From an uncultured Cohaesibacter sp. (lineage in GTDB: Bacteria; Pseudomonadota; Alphaproteobacteria; Rhizobiales; Cohaesibacteraceae): 64,000 nucleotides of DNA. The stretch is taken from contig NZ_OY782763.1 in the NCBI RefSeq assembly GCF_963678225.1, forward strand, positions 248,001-312,000. Direction: 5' to 3'. Positions 40,255 to 48,310 of the stretch are shown here, in pieces. Within the stretch, counting starts at the first letter, position 1. Each line of letters begins with the position of its first letter. The notes under the pieces were generated by a model that saw only the letters and a program-made list of their open reading frames with translations, was not told the origin of the DNA and did no database searches. A program made the translations under genes and the position numbers.

Positions 40255-40764
40255 ATGCAAAAACAACTTACAGCTATCGCTGCGATCCTTTTGATGAGCG
40301 CAGCATCGCAGGCAAAAGCAGACACCAACGTCATCGAACTACTGGATGACGCGAATACAGAAGGAAATGTTATCGAGTTAAACATTATGGGCAATGGCAA
40401 CAGCCTCAACCTATCCCAAAGCTTCGCCTTTGGAGGCTATGGCCAGAACCTGATGGATATCACAATCGATGGCAACAACAATGGTGGACCGGCTGGGGCA
40501 AGCTTTACAGGCGTAGCTCTTGCGAGCGGTCTACAACCGGGAAATTTGGTTCAGGAAGGCTTCAATAACAGTATGATTGTCGATGTTAGCGGCACAAGCA
40601 ATCTATTCTCCTTCCTGCAAAACGGGAGCCAAAACACGCTCCAAGCCTCAATTGAGGGCACAGGTAATCAGGCCGCTGTGCAGCAATATGGACAGAATAA
40701 TCACGTCAGCTTCAGCCAGATGGGAAGCAACAACAGCATCAGCATCTCGCAAAGATCTTTCTAG
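40255..40764 (+). CDS. Small curlin-repeat protein (CsgA/CsgB-size)
   Basis: The 169-residue protein has a signal peptide (LTAIAAILLMSAASQAKA) and about five curlin-type units, including GNGNSLNLSQ, VDVSGTSNLFSFLQNGSQN, IEGTGNQAAVQQYGQNN and a final MGSNNSISISQRSF. Its size and repeat number match classical CsgA or CsgB, unlike the three giants upstream. A conserved LQPGNLVQEGFNN motif near residue 90 opens the end module shared with the large proteins. The start is preceded by AAAGGAACAGGGAC. Confidence 0.88.
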   Translation: MQKQLTAIAAILLMSAASQAKADTNVIELLDDANTEGNVIELNIMGNGNSLNLSQSFAFGGYGQNLMDITIDGNNNGGPAGASFTGVALASGLQPGNLVQEGFNNSMIVDVSGTSNLFSFLQNGSQNTLQASIEGTGNQAAVQQYGQNNHVSFSQMGSNNSISISQRSF

Positions 40765-40799
40765 GATTATTCTGTGCCAATGAATGAGGAAACTGGCAC

Positions 40800-41528
40800 A
40801 TGAACAAAGCTCTAACCTTGGGACTTCTCGCTACGGCATTGGCGGGATTTTCTCTCTCACCAGCACTGGCGGGAGATCAGAATATACTGGTGTTGCAGCA
40901 GGACGGTGCGGCAAATACGATTTCAATCGACCAGCAAAAGGCAACGGGCAGTCAGGTCGGTGGCGTCAACTTCATCGAGGCTACGCCACTTGAGTCATCC
41001 GAATTCGAAGTGATGGACATGTCCAACCCCTTGCAAATCACCGAAGGGCTTCAAAACCCGATTGTGCAACAGGGAGATGGCAACAGCGCCACCATCACCG
41101 TTGAGGGCGACGAGGATGTCGTCTATCTCAACCAGAATAGTCAGGGACAGCCAACCGGCAATAATGCCGATATCTATGTCAATTCGGGCACTGCTGATCC
41201 ATCCTTTGCGGCAGTCGTGCAAAATGGCGCGGGCAACAATGCGTCCGTTAGCATCAATGGCAGCCTTTCCAATGGCACAATCTTGCAGAACGGGTCTAAC
41301 AATCAGGGGGCTATCGACGTAGACGGCAACAATGTCACAGCATCCCTGACGCAGGTCGGCTCGGACAATGACAGCCAACTGGTCGCGCAAGGCGCATCGA
41401 CGTCTGCCACCGGTGTTGATGGCGCCAATGTGAGCTATACGCTCTATGCCAATGGAGTGACCACGACACAGCCTGTCACGGTGACGACCAATGGCGCTTC
41501 GGTAAGCATCACGCAAACTCAATTCTAG
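40800..41528 (+). CDS. Curlin-repeat protein, possible minor subunit
   Basis: The 242-residue protein has a signal peptide (LTLGLLATALAGFSLSPALA). It starts ILVLQQDGAANTISIDQQ and has irregular repeats (VQQGDGNSATITVEGDEDVVYLNQ, VQNGAGNNASVSINGS and ILQNGSNNQGAIDVDGNN). The last 60 residues depart from the repeat and are Thr/Val-rich with beta-strand character (VTTTQPVTVTTNGASVSITQTQF). The less regular repeats suggest a nucleator, adaptor or surface-anchoring role. It lies 35 bases after the previous gene, with TGAGGAAACTGGCAC ahead of the ATG. Confidence 0.82.
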   Translation: MNKALTLGLLATALAGFSLSPALAGDQNILVLQQDGAANTISIDQQKATGSQVGGVNFIEATPLESSEFEVMDMSNPLQITEGLQNPIVQQGDGNSATITVEGDEDVVYLNQNSQGQPTGNNADIYVNSGTADPSFAAVVQNGAGNNASVSINGSLSNGTILQNGSNNQGAIDVDGNNVTASLTQVGSDNDSQLVAQGASTSATGVDGANVSYTLYANGVTTTQPVTVTTNGASVSITQTQF

Positions 41529-41580
41529 TTCACTAGCCTTTGGTGGCTTACTGGCAAAGCGACTGCCTCGGAGACGGCCC

Positions 41581-41994
41581 ATGCCGCACCTGATTGCCTC
41601 AATAAAACGTCTGGTGGCATTTGGCCTGCCACTCTTGATGGGAGCCCCATCCATGGCCCTTGCCCAGCCACCGAAGGCAGACATCATCATGCATCTAGCG
41701 GGCAATCAGCTCTCGATTGAAGACGCGATACGCGTGACTGAGGCTGGAGCCTACGAGGTCCAGCTTGAAGTGCGTAAAACAGGCAAAAGCGGCACCGCCA
41801 CAACCCGGCAAGGCAAACGCATCAAGGCCGAGGCAGATCGCGTGTATCAAACCAGCCAATTGCATTTTATTCTAGGCGCCCAGGATCACATCGAGGCCAA
41901 ACTAAGTCTCTTTTTCGATGATACTCTGTTGGTGACAAAAACCCGTAGCTACACCTTCGGCGCACCCGCGCCGGATACGAATAAACAATTATGA
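41581..41994 (+). CDS. csgH: CsgH-like curli assembly inhibitor chaperone
   Basis: The 137-residue secreted protein has a signal peptide (LVAFGLPLLMGAPSMALA). The mature domain has the immunoglobulin-like CsgC/CsgH pattern: NQLSIEDAIRVTEAGAYEVQLEVRKTGKSGTATTRQ, then HIEAKLSLFFDDTLLVTKTRSY. CsgH is the alphaproteobacterial counterpart of CsgC and blocks early amyloid formation in the periplasm. The CXC motif of enterobacterial CsgC is absent, as expected for CsgH. It is next to the curlin genes it would guard. Confidence 0.87.
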   Translation: MPHLIASIKRLVAFGLPLLMGAPSMALAQPPKADIIMHLAGNQLSIEDAIRVTEAGAYEVQLEVRKTGKSGTATTRQGKRIKAEADRVYQTSQLHFILGAQDHIEAKLSLFFDDTLLVTKTRSYTFGAPAPDTNKQL

Positions 41995-42019
41995 TCAATA
42001 TCTTATACCGGTGACTTCA

Positions 42020-42745
42020 ATGATCAGGTTATTTTCTGCATTTTTATCAGGTCTCTTTTGTCTGGGCGTTCTTGCCCCAGAAACCGCCCAAGCCCAGTCT
42101 GCTGAAGCGGTGGCCAAAGCCTTCGCGGGTAATTGGATTACCTATGACAGACATTTCGCAGAGCAGAAAAGCTGCGAGCTGACCTTCTCCGCACAGAAAT
42201 CCGGCGACCTATATCCTATAACGAAAAAAGGCTGTAGCGGCGATCTGGCGGATATCGCTGGCTGGCGGATTCAAAATAACCAACTGGTGTTCATGTCCAG
42301 CGCCAATACGGCTATCGCATTGGTTGGGGGCAATCAGGAACGGTTGAGCGGAACGATGCTGCAGAACAAACTGCCGATCATCATCGAGAGGCTGGAAGTT
42401 GCCCAGAAGATAGAGAAAGCACGTAAATCGATCCAGTGTTCCTACATTGGCTACAGCCAGACATGTGCCTCTCCACGAGATTTCGCGCCTCCGGCAGCCA
42501 GCATCGGTTCACCGTCACCGGTGCAGATTCTGGTCAATCTCAACGCCAGAATTGAACCGCGCAACAACGCAACGATAAAGACTGTCTTGAAGCCCAACGC
42601 CTGTGTCAGCGCTGAAGTTTGCACGGTAGCGTCCGATGGCCTGTGGTGCAAAGTCAAAATCGAAAATGGCGACGCATGGATCAAGAAGCAAACGGTTCGC
42701 CAGCAGCGCTGGCCTGTTATCACCTTCAAGAATGGTTGCTCTTAA
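42020..42745 (+). CDS. Secreted protein with AprI/Inh-like and SH3-like domains
   Basis: The product of about 241 residues has a signal peptide (FSAFLSGLFCLGVLAPETAQA). Residues about 30-125 resemble the AprI/Inh metalloprotease-inhibitor beta-barrel family: FAGNWITYDRH, KSCELTFSAQK, KKGCSGDLADIAGWRI and LSGTMLQNK. The C-terminal half (from about 168) has a bacterial SH3-like pattern: LVNLNARIEPRNNATIKTVLKP, VASDGLWCKVKIENGDAWIKK. This pairing in a curli operon is unexpected. It may bind cell wall through SH3 and either inhibit a protease or act as a fibre-associated barrel. An in-frame GTG at 42011 is an alternative start. It is the last gene before the LysR gene. Confidence 0.7.
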   Translation: MIRLFSAFLSGLFCLGVLAPETAQAQSAEAVAKAFAGNWITYDRHFAEQKSCELTFSAQKSGDLYPITKKGCSGDLADIAGWRIQNNQLVFMSSANTAIALVGGNQERLSGTMLQNKLPIIIERLEVAQKIEKARKSIQCSYIGYSQTCASPRDFAPPAASIGSPSPVQILVNLNARIEPRNNATIKTVLKPNACVSAEVCTVASDGLWCKVKIENGDAWIKKQTVRQQRWPVITFKNGCS

Positions 42746-42795
42746 CCGCCTTCTGCCCCATCCACCCAGTTGGATGATATCAGCTCTCAAAGCAG

Positions 42796-42831
42796 ATCCC
42801 GCCACCTGCGCTTCGTGCTGCGTGGCGGGAT
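42796..42831. terminator. Hairpin terminating the curli-like operon
   Basis: ATCCCGCCAC / GTGGCGGGAT forms a 10-bp stem with a loop of about 16 bases between the last curli-locus gene and the LysR gene (convergent). A short ATCTTTAT follows on the plus strand. Confidence 0.65.
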
Positions 42832-42862
42832 ATCTTTATACAGGTGCCGGGTTCCTTCCCGA

Positions 42863-43774
42863 CTAGTATGACTGCGTCCGGCTTTTGATCTGATATGGCT
42901 CTAGGCTCTTGATGAACCGATCAATGAATTCCATCGTGATGACAGATCTGGGCGTGTGAGTTGGAAAGAGAATGCTGAGCCTGTGAGGCACCACTGGCTT
43001 GAATGGCTTGATGATCAGGCCGTCTTTTTCATATTCCAGAGCATCGATGATACTTACCACGCTGACGCCAACTCCACCGGCCACAATTCGGCACGCTAAG
43101 CCGAATTGACGCGATTCTATGATCGGGTTAAGCCGTGCTCCACTTGCCTCAAAGGCCGCATTCACCAAATTGAAATAATCACTGCCACGTCTGGCATGAA
43201 TAAAGGGCTCATTGTCCAGATCCTGTGGCGTGATATGCTCCTTGTCCTTGAGCCTATGCCCCTGCGGCAAAATGCACACACTGCGCATCATGATTGGGAT
43301 AATCTCCAGCGCAGGGTGCGGTTCATGATGGGAAGAGATACCCACATCATACTGATGCGAGATAATCCAATCCAGAATGCGCTCCGGCCTATCCGGCTCA
43401 ATGGCCATTGTCACGCCAGGGCGTTCCTTCAGGAAATCGGCAACAACCCGCGGCAAATGGGTGGTCGCAAAGCCCGGCAGACAGGTGATGCGCAAATGCC
43501 CGACTTGCAAATCATGAATTTCTTCAACCAGCTTCTCGATATTGCCAAGCCCGGCCAGCACCCTGTCGACTTCGCCCAATAGAAACCGCGCTTCCTGTGT
43601 TGGAACCAGCCGCCCGCCATCACGCATGAAGACCTCAAAGCCCACCCGCTGGGTGAGGCTCGATATCAGGCGCGAAACCGCCGGCTGTGAAATATCCAAC
43701 TGCTTGGCTGCCGCCGTCACATTCCCTGTGGTCGCCACCGCCCGAAAGGCTTCCAACTGTCTCAACTGTATCAT
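42863..43774 (-). CDS. LysR-family transcriptional regulator
   Basis: The 303-residue regulator has an N-terminal winged helix (LRQLEAFRAVATTGNVTAAAKQLDISQPAVSRLISSL, residues 4-40). A substrate-binding-type effector domain follows, with GHLRITCLPGFATTHLP at 92, IIPIMMRSVCILPQGHRL near 158 and a core SRQFGLACRIVAGGVGVSVVS near 220. It is divergent from ugpB, with a 19-bp perfect palindrome of the T-N11-A type between them, so it probably controls the ugp operon and itself. The effector could be glycerol-3-phosphate or a related compound, but this is inferred from context only. Confidence 0.9.
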   Translation of the reverse strand: MIQLRQLEAFRAVATTGNVTAAAKQLDISQPAVSRLISSLTQRVGFEVFMRDGGRLVPTQEARFLLGEVDRVLAGLGNIEKLVEEIHDLQVGHLRITCLPGFATTHLPRVVADFLKERPGVTMAIEPDRPERILDWIISHQYDVGISSHHEPHPALEIIPIMMRSVCILPQGHRLKDKEHITPQDLDNEPFIHARRGSDYFNLVNAAFEASGARLNPIIESRQFGLACRIVAGGVGVSVVSIIDALEYEKDGLIIKPFKPVVPHRLSILFPTHTPRSVITMEFIDRFIKSLEPYQIKSRTQSY

Positions 43775-44078
43775 GTGCGTCTTCGTTCTTTTTCGTGCCC
43801 GCGATCTGATACGCTTTGCCTATCGCTAAAATTCATAACATGATGTTATGACATTTAAGAAAAAACTTCATTTGAATTATTCACCCGCTCACCTCATTTT
43901 GCCCTTGTCCAAACGGGCCGGTCATCTCGCACAACGCAACGATGTTAGATGCGCCTTTAAACGACCGGGCGGCTTCCCTCCTCCATAAGAGAAGAAGAAG
44001 CCACTTCCTTTAAGAGGAAGCTGAGGACTTGGAGGAACGAATTCATATTGTCTCTGTTTTGAGCAAGGGAAAACTCAA
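43775..44078. other. Divergent region between the LysR gene and ugpB
   Basis: These 304 bases have no gene. The region holds the palindrome at 43833-43851 and, at 43985-44035, purine-rich direct repeats (GAGAAGAAG- and GAGGAAG-like) just ahead of ugpB. No convincing Pho box was found, although ugp operons elsewhere are often PhoB-controlled. Confidence 0.5.
43833..43851. promoter_or_regulatory. LysR-type operator candidate
   Basis: TCATAACATGATGTTATGA is a perfect inverted repeat around a central G. It contains the LysR signature T-N11-A as TAACATGATGTTA. It lies about 60 bases upstream of the LysR start and about 230 bases upstream of ugpB, in the position of a recognition site for autoregulation and divergent control. 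Confidence 0.72.
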
Positions 44079-45383
44079 ATGAAACTGTCACGCAAAGCCC
44101 TTTTGGCTGCAACGATCATTGCTGGGCTGACCGCACCGGCAATGGCTGCAACGGAAATTCAGTGGTGGCACGCCATGGGTGGTGTCAACGGTGAACTCGT
44201 CAACGAAATGGCCGAGAAATTCAACGCTTCTCAGTCCGACTATAAAGTCGTTCCTGTCTATAAGGGCGGTTATGCAGACACCATGACGGCCGCTATCGCA
44301 GCATTCCGCGCGAAAGAGCAGCCAGCCATCGTTCAGGTTTTTGAAGTTGGTACCGCAACCATGATGGCCGCCAAGGGCGCTATCTATCCGGTCAGCCAGC
44401 TGATGAAAGACACTGGCGAAGAATTCGACCAGTCAGCCTACCTGCCAGCTGTTGTCTCCTACTATCAGAGCCCGGAAGGCGATCTGCTTTCCTTGCCATT
44501 CAACAGCTCCACCCCTGTCATGTGGTACAACAAGGACGCTCTGGACAAAGCAGGCGCCAAAGTGCCAACCACGTGGGATGAAGTGGAAGAAGCAGCCCAG
44601 AAGCTGGTCGATAGCGGCATGGACTGCGGCTATTCCTTCGGTTGGCAATCCTGGGTCATGATGGAGAACTACTCCGCATGGCACAACATGCCATCAGGAA
44701 CCAAAGAAAACGGCTTTGCCGGTTTCGACACAGAATTCACCTTCAACAATGACGCTGTCATCAACCGTCTGCAGAAGATCGCTGAGGATGGCAAAAAAGG
44801 CCTGTTCAAATATGGCGGCCGCACCGGAGAATCCCGTCCGCTCTTCGTCAATGGCGAATGTGGCCTTTGGATGAACTCCTCCGCTTACTATGGCGGCTTT
44901 GTAAAGGACATCAAGTTCAACTTCGGCCAAACCATGCTGCCGCTGGATACCGCCGTTGCTGACAAGCCTCAGAACTCCATCATCGGTGGTGCAACCCTTT
45001 GGGTGCTGCAAGGCCGCGAGAGCGAAGAATATAAAGGCGTTGCCAAATTCCTGAAATTCATCTCCACTCCGGAAATTCAGGCCAAATGGCATCAGACCAC
45101 CGGCTATGTGCCAATCACCACGGCCGCTTACGAACTCTCCAAAGAGCAGGGTTACTACAAGGAAAACCCGGGCACCGACACGGCCATCAAACAGCTCAGC
45201 CTGAATACCCCGACCCCGAACTCCCGCGGCATTCGCTACGGCAACATGGTTCAGGTTCGTGACGTGATCAACGAAGAGATGGAAGCTCTGTGGGCTGGCA
45301 AAAAAGACGCCAAGACCGCTATGGACGACGCTGTGAAACGCGGCAACGCCCTTCTGCGCAAGTTCGAACGCAGCGCCAAATAA
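44079..45383 (+). CDS. ugpB: sn-glycerol-3-phosphate ABC transporter, substrate-binding protein
   Basis: The 434-residue periplasmic protein has a signal peptide (ALLAATIIAGLTAPAMA). The mature start TEIQWWHAMGGVNGELVNEMAEKFNASQSDYKV is typical of UgpB. Other matches include VQVFEVGTATMMAAKGAIYPV, LPFNSSTPVMWYNKDALDKAG and FGWQSWVMMENYSAWHN. GECGLWMNSSAYYGGF is close to that of the glycerol-3-phosphate and glycerophosphocholine binders. It heads ugpBAECQ. A strong hairpin follows its stop, probably so that the binding protein is made in excess of the permease. Confidence 0.95.
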   Translation: MKLSRKALLAATIIAGLTAPAMAATEIQWWHAMGGVNGELVNEMAEKFNASQSDYKVVPVYKGGYADTMTAAIAAFRAKEQPAIVQVFEVGTATMMAAKGAIYPVSQLMKDTGEEFDQSAYLPAVVSYYQSPEGDLLSLPFNSSTPVMWYNKDALDKAGAKVPTTWDEVEEAAQKLVDSGMDCGYSFGWQSWVMMENYSAWHNMPSGTKENGFAGFDTEFTFNNDAVINRLQKIAEDGKKGLFKYGGRTGESRPLFVNGECGLWMNSSAYYGGFVKDIKFNFGQTMLPLDTAVADKPQNSIIGGATLWVLQGRESEEYKGVAKFLKFISTPEIQAKWHQTTGYVPITTAAYELSKEQGYYKENPGTDTAIKQLSLNTPTPNSRGIRYGNMVQVRDVINEEMEALWAGKKDAKTAMDDAVKRGNALLRKFERSAK

Positions 45384-45408
45384 TCCATTGGCTTAAAGCG
45401 AACAATTT

Positions 45409-45437
45409 CCATGCCGCCCACCGGGCGGCATGGTTTT
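45409..45437 (+). terminator. Terminator-like hairpin between ugpB and ugpA
   Basis: CCATGCCGCCC-ACC-GGGCGGCATGG is an 11-bp stem with a 3-base loop followed by TTTT. It probably causes partial termination, so that ugpB exceeds ugpAEC. Confidence 0.82.
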
Positions 45438-45465
45438 ACGGCAAGCCCCCAAGGACCCCGATGAC

Positions 45466-46347
45466 ATGATCAAGCGTGTTCATTTTCCTTCTTCCCCCCT
45501 GCCATACCTTCTGGTAGCGCCCCAGATTGCTATTACGATCGTCTTCTTCATCTGGCCTGCCGGACAGGCGATGTATCAGTCATTCCTGATTGAAGACGCC
45601 TTTGGCTTTGGCCGTGAGTTTGTCTGGTTCGAGAATTTTGAAACCCTGTTTGAAGATCCGCTCTATGTCGATGTCTTCATCCGAACCATCTTCTTTTCGG
45701 TCATGGTTGCTGCGCTGTCCATGTTCCTCTCTCTGATCCTTGCGGGCTTTGCTGATCGGGTGGTCAAAGGCGCCACACTCTATAGAACATTGTTGATTTG
45801 GCCCTATGCCGTTGCGCCCGTTCTGGCAGGTGCTCTTTGGGTTTTCATGTTCAACCCGTCCGTCGGCATCATCGCCTATTGGCTGGATCTGATCGGGATC
45901 GACTGGAACCATTTCCTCAATGGCGGCCAGGCCATGGCTCTGATCGTCTTTGCAGCCAGCTGGAAGCAGATTGCCTATAACTTCCTGTTCTATCTGGCAG
46001 CGATGCAAGCCATTCCGAAATCCATGATCGAGGCCGCAGCCATAGATGGCGCAGGCCCGGCCAAGCGCTTTTGGACTATCATTTTCCCGCTGGTCTCCCC
46101 GACCACATTTTTCCTGCTCGTCATTAACATCGTCTATGCCTTCTTTGACACATTCGGCATCATTCACGCCGTAACCGAAGGCGGCCCGGCAGGCTCCACC
46201 GTAACGCTCGTCTACAAGGTCTATAGCGATGGCTTCATCGGACTTGATCTGGGCGGCTCGGCAGCGCAGTCCGTGATCCTGATGGCTATGGTTATCGGCC
46301 TCACGGTCATCCAGTTCCGTTATGTCGAGAGAAGGGTTGATTACTAA
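45466..46347 (+). CDS. ugpA: sn-glycerol-3-phosphate ABC transporter, permease UgpA
   Basis: The 293-residue inner-membrane permease has six predicted spans ([53 protein letters not shown], and others) and the coupling [24 protein letters not shown] motif near residue 195, which contacts UgpC. I chose the ATG at 45466, which gives the usual UgpA length. The longer in-frame start at 45430 lies within the 45409-45437 hairpin. Its stop overlaps the ugpE start by one base (TAATG). Confidence 0.95.
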   Translation: MIKRVHFPSSPLPYLLVAPQIAITIVFFIWPAGQAMYQSFLIEDAFGFGREFVWFENFETLFEDPLYVDVFIRTIFFSVMVAALSMFLSLILAGFADRVVKGATLYRTLLIWPYAVAPVLAGALWVFMFNPSVGIIAYWLDLIGIDWNHFLNGGQAMALIVFAASWKQIAYNFLFYLAAMQAIPKSMIEAAAIDGAGPAKRFWTIIFPLVSPTTFFLLVINIVYAFFDTFGIIHAVTEGGPAGSTVTLVYKVYSDGFIGLDLGGSAAQSVILMAMVIGLTVIQFRYVERRVDY

Positions 46348-47198
46348 TGGTTGAGAACCGTCCCTTTTTCGATACGCTCACGCATATCATTCTGATCCTT
46401 GGCGTTATTCTTATCGCTTTCCCGATCTGGATAACCTTTGTTGCCGCGACGCACGATCTGGCCCGCATGTCACAGGCGCCTATCCCTATTTGGCCGGGCT
46501 CGCACTTTTTCGAAAATCTCAAGCTGGCCCTTGAAGGCAAGGTTGTCTCGGGTGTCGACATGCTCCCCGTCTGGAAAATGATGTTCAACTCGCTCATCAT
46601 GGCCCTGATGATCGCTATCGGCAAAATCATCATTTCCATCCTGTCGGCCTATGCCATCGTCTATTTCGACTTTCCTTTCCGCATGGGCTTCTTCTGGATG
46701 ATTTTCATTACGCTGATGCTTCCCGTCGAGGTGCGTATCTTGCCAACTTTCGAGGTGGTTGCGTCTCTGGGCATGCTCAACAGTTATCTGGGCCTCACCG
46801 TGCCTCTCATCGCCTCGGCAACTGCGACCTTCATGTTCAGGCAGGTATTCCTGACCATTCCGGACGAAATGCTAGAGAGCGCCCGCATAGATGGCGCTGG
46901 CCCTGTGCGCTTCTTCTTTGACATGCTGTTGCCGCTCTCGCGCACCAACATTGCAGCCCTGTTCGTCATTCTCTTCATCTATGGCTGGAACCAATATATG
47001 TGGCCGCTTCTGATCACAACGGATTCCTCGCTCTCAACGGTCGTTGTCAGCATCAAGGAAATGCTCGACTCCGCCGAACGCACGCCGGAATGGAACACCA
47101 TCATGATGACAGCACTGCTGGCCATGCTGCCCCCCATTCTGGTGATCGTCAGCATGCAGAAGCTCTTCGTCAAAGGCTTGACGGAAACGGATAAATAA
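46347..47198 (+). CDS. ugpE: sn-glycerol-3-phosphate ABC transporter, permease UgpE
   Basis: The 283-residue partner permease has six spans (HIILILGVILIAFPIWITFV, LIMALMIAIGKIIISILSAYAIVYF, and others) and the coupling motif LESARIDGAGPVRFFFDMLLPLSR near residue 175. VSIKEMLDSAERTPEWNTIMM near 235 is a typical UgpE segment. It overlaps ugpA by one base, so translation is likely coupled. It is followed by ugpC after 20 bases. Confidence 0.95.
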   Translation: MVENRPFFDTLTHIILILGVILIAFPIWITFVAATHDLARMSQAPIPIWPGSHFFENLKLALEGKVVSGVDMLPVWKMMFNSLIMALMIAIGKIIISILSAYAIVYFDFPFRMGFFWMIFITLMLPVEVRILPTFEVVASLGMLNSYLGLTVPLIASATATFMFRQVFLTIPDEMLESARIDGAGPVRFFFDMLLPLSRTNIAALFVILFIYGWNQYMWPLLITTDSSLSTVVVSIKEMLDSAERTPEWNTIMMTALLAMLPPILVIVSMQKLFVKGLTETDK

Positions 47199-47218
47199 CG
47201 GGATCTACAGGTTAAATC

Positions 47219-48295
47219 ATGTCCAATATTTCTCTTGATTATGTACGCAAATCCTACGGTCCCAGCGAAGTCATCCACGGGATCAGCGGCTCCATCCAAC
47301 AGGGCGAATTCGTCGTCATTGTTGGCCCTTCTGGCTGTGGCAAATCCACCCTGCTGCGCATGATTGCGGGGCTGGAGAGCATTACCGGCGGCGAGATCCA
47401 GATTGGCAAACGCGTCGTCAACAAGCTCGAACCGGCACAACGCAATATCGCCATGGTTTTTCAGAACTATGCGCTCTATCCCCATATGAGCGTGTTCGAC
47501 AACATGTCCTACGGGCTGAAGATCAGGAAAGTGCCAAAAGAGGAAATTCGCCGTCGCGTGGAAGAAACAGCCGAAATTCTCGAGCTAACGCCATATCTCA
47601 AGCGCTCCCCCCGCCAGCTTTCCGGCGGTCAGCGCCAGCGCGTTGCCATGGGACGCGCCATCGTACGCGAGCCGGATGTCTTCCTGTTTGACGAACCGCT
47701 TTCCAACCTCGATGCCAAATTGCGTGTCCAAATGCGGCTGGAAATCAAGAAACTGCAAGAGCGGCTCGGTATCACATCGGTCTATGTCACCCATGATCAG
47801 GTGGAAGCCATGACGCTGGGCCATCGGCTGATGGTGCTCAATGCAGGGTCTGTTGAGCAGTTCGGCACACCGATCGATCTTTATGACAAACCGGCAACCC
47901 TGTTTGTGGCCACCTTCATCGGCTCACCGGCTATGAATATTCTCAATGGCACCGTTAGCGAGGACGCCTCCTCTATCACACTGCCAGAGGGGGAAATCAT
48001 TCCGCTGGGCATGCGCCTCAACGCGCAGGCAGGAGCATCGGTCAAGCTTGGCATGCGACCGGAGCATATTCGTCTGGCCACCAACGGCAACGCCCTTTTC
48101 TCTCTTAAATCCGATGTGATCGAGGAGCTGGGAGCCGACACGATCATTCATGCTGACTTTGGCAAAGCCACCAACAGTATGGCCGTTCGGCTGGATGGCA
48201 TCCACCGCGTGAGCAGCGGAACGCAATTCAGCTTTGCAATCGACCCGGAAAACCTGCATGTTTTCGATCCGGAAAGCGGAAAGCGCATCAACTAG
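47219..48295 (+). CDS. ugpC: sn-glycerol-3-phosphate ABC transporter, ATPase UgpC
   Basis: The 358-residue ATPase has Walker [10 protein letters not shown] near residue 38, the Q-loop [10 protein letters not shown] near 80, the ABC signature [19 protein letters not shown] near 134, Walker [17 protein letters not shown] and the switch VTHDQVEA. Its C-terminal regulatory MalK-type OB domain starts near 240. It powers import of glycerol-3-phosphate or glycerophosphodiesters through UgpAE. It stands 15 bases ahead of the phosphodiesterase gene. Confidence 0.96.
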   Translation: MSNISLDYVRKSYGPSEVIHGISGSIQQGEFVVIVGPSGCGKSTLLRMIAGLESITGGEIQIGKRVVNKLEPAQRNIAMVFQNYALYPHMSVFDNMSYGLKIRKVPKEEIRRRVEETAEILELTPYLKRSPRQLSGGQRQRVAMGRAIVREPDVFLFDEPLSNLDAKLRVQMRLEIKKLQERLGITSVYVTHDQVEAMTLGHRLMVLNAGSVEQFGTPIDLYDKPATLFVATFIGSPAMNILNGTVSEDASSITLPEGEIIPLGMRLNAQAGASVKLGMRPEHIRLATNGNALFSLKSDVIEELGADTIIHADFGKATNSMAVRLDGIHRVSSGTQFSFAIDPENLHVFDPESGKRIN

Positions 48296-48310
48296 ATCTA
48301 GAGGAATTCA

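Noticed and set aside
34887-41528. CRISPR-like or phage tail-fibre origin of the repeats
   Set aside because: The repetition is at protein level with variable DNA, each gene has a signal peptide, and CsgF, CsgG and CsgH are adjacent, so curlin repeats explain it.
43985-44035. Purine-rich repeats before ugpB as a regulatory site
   Set aside because: They look like direct GAAG/GAGG repeats near the ribosome binding region, and no regulator of known type matches them.
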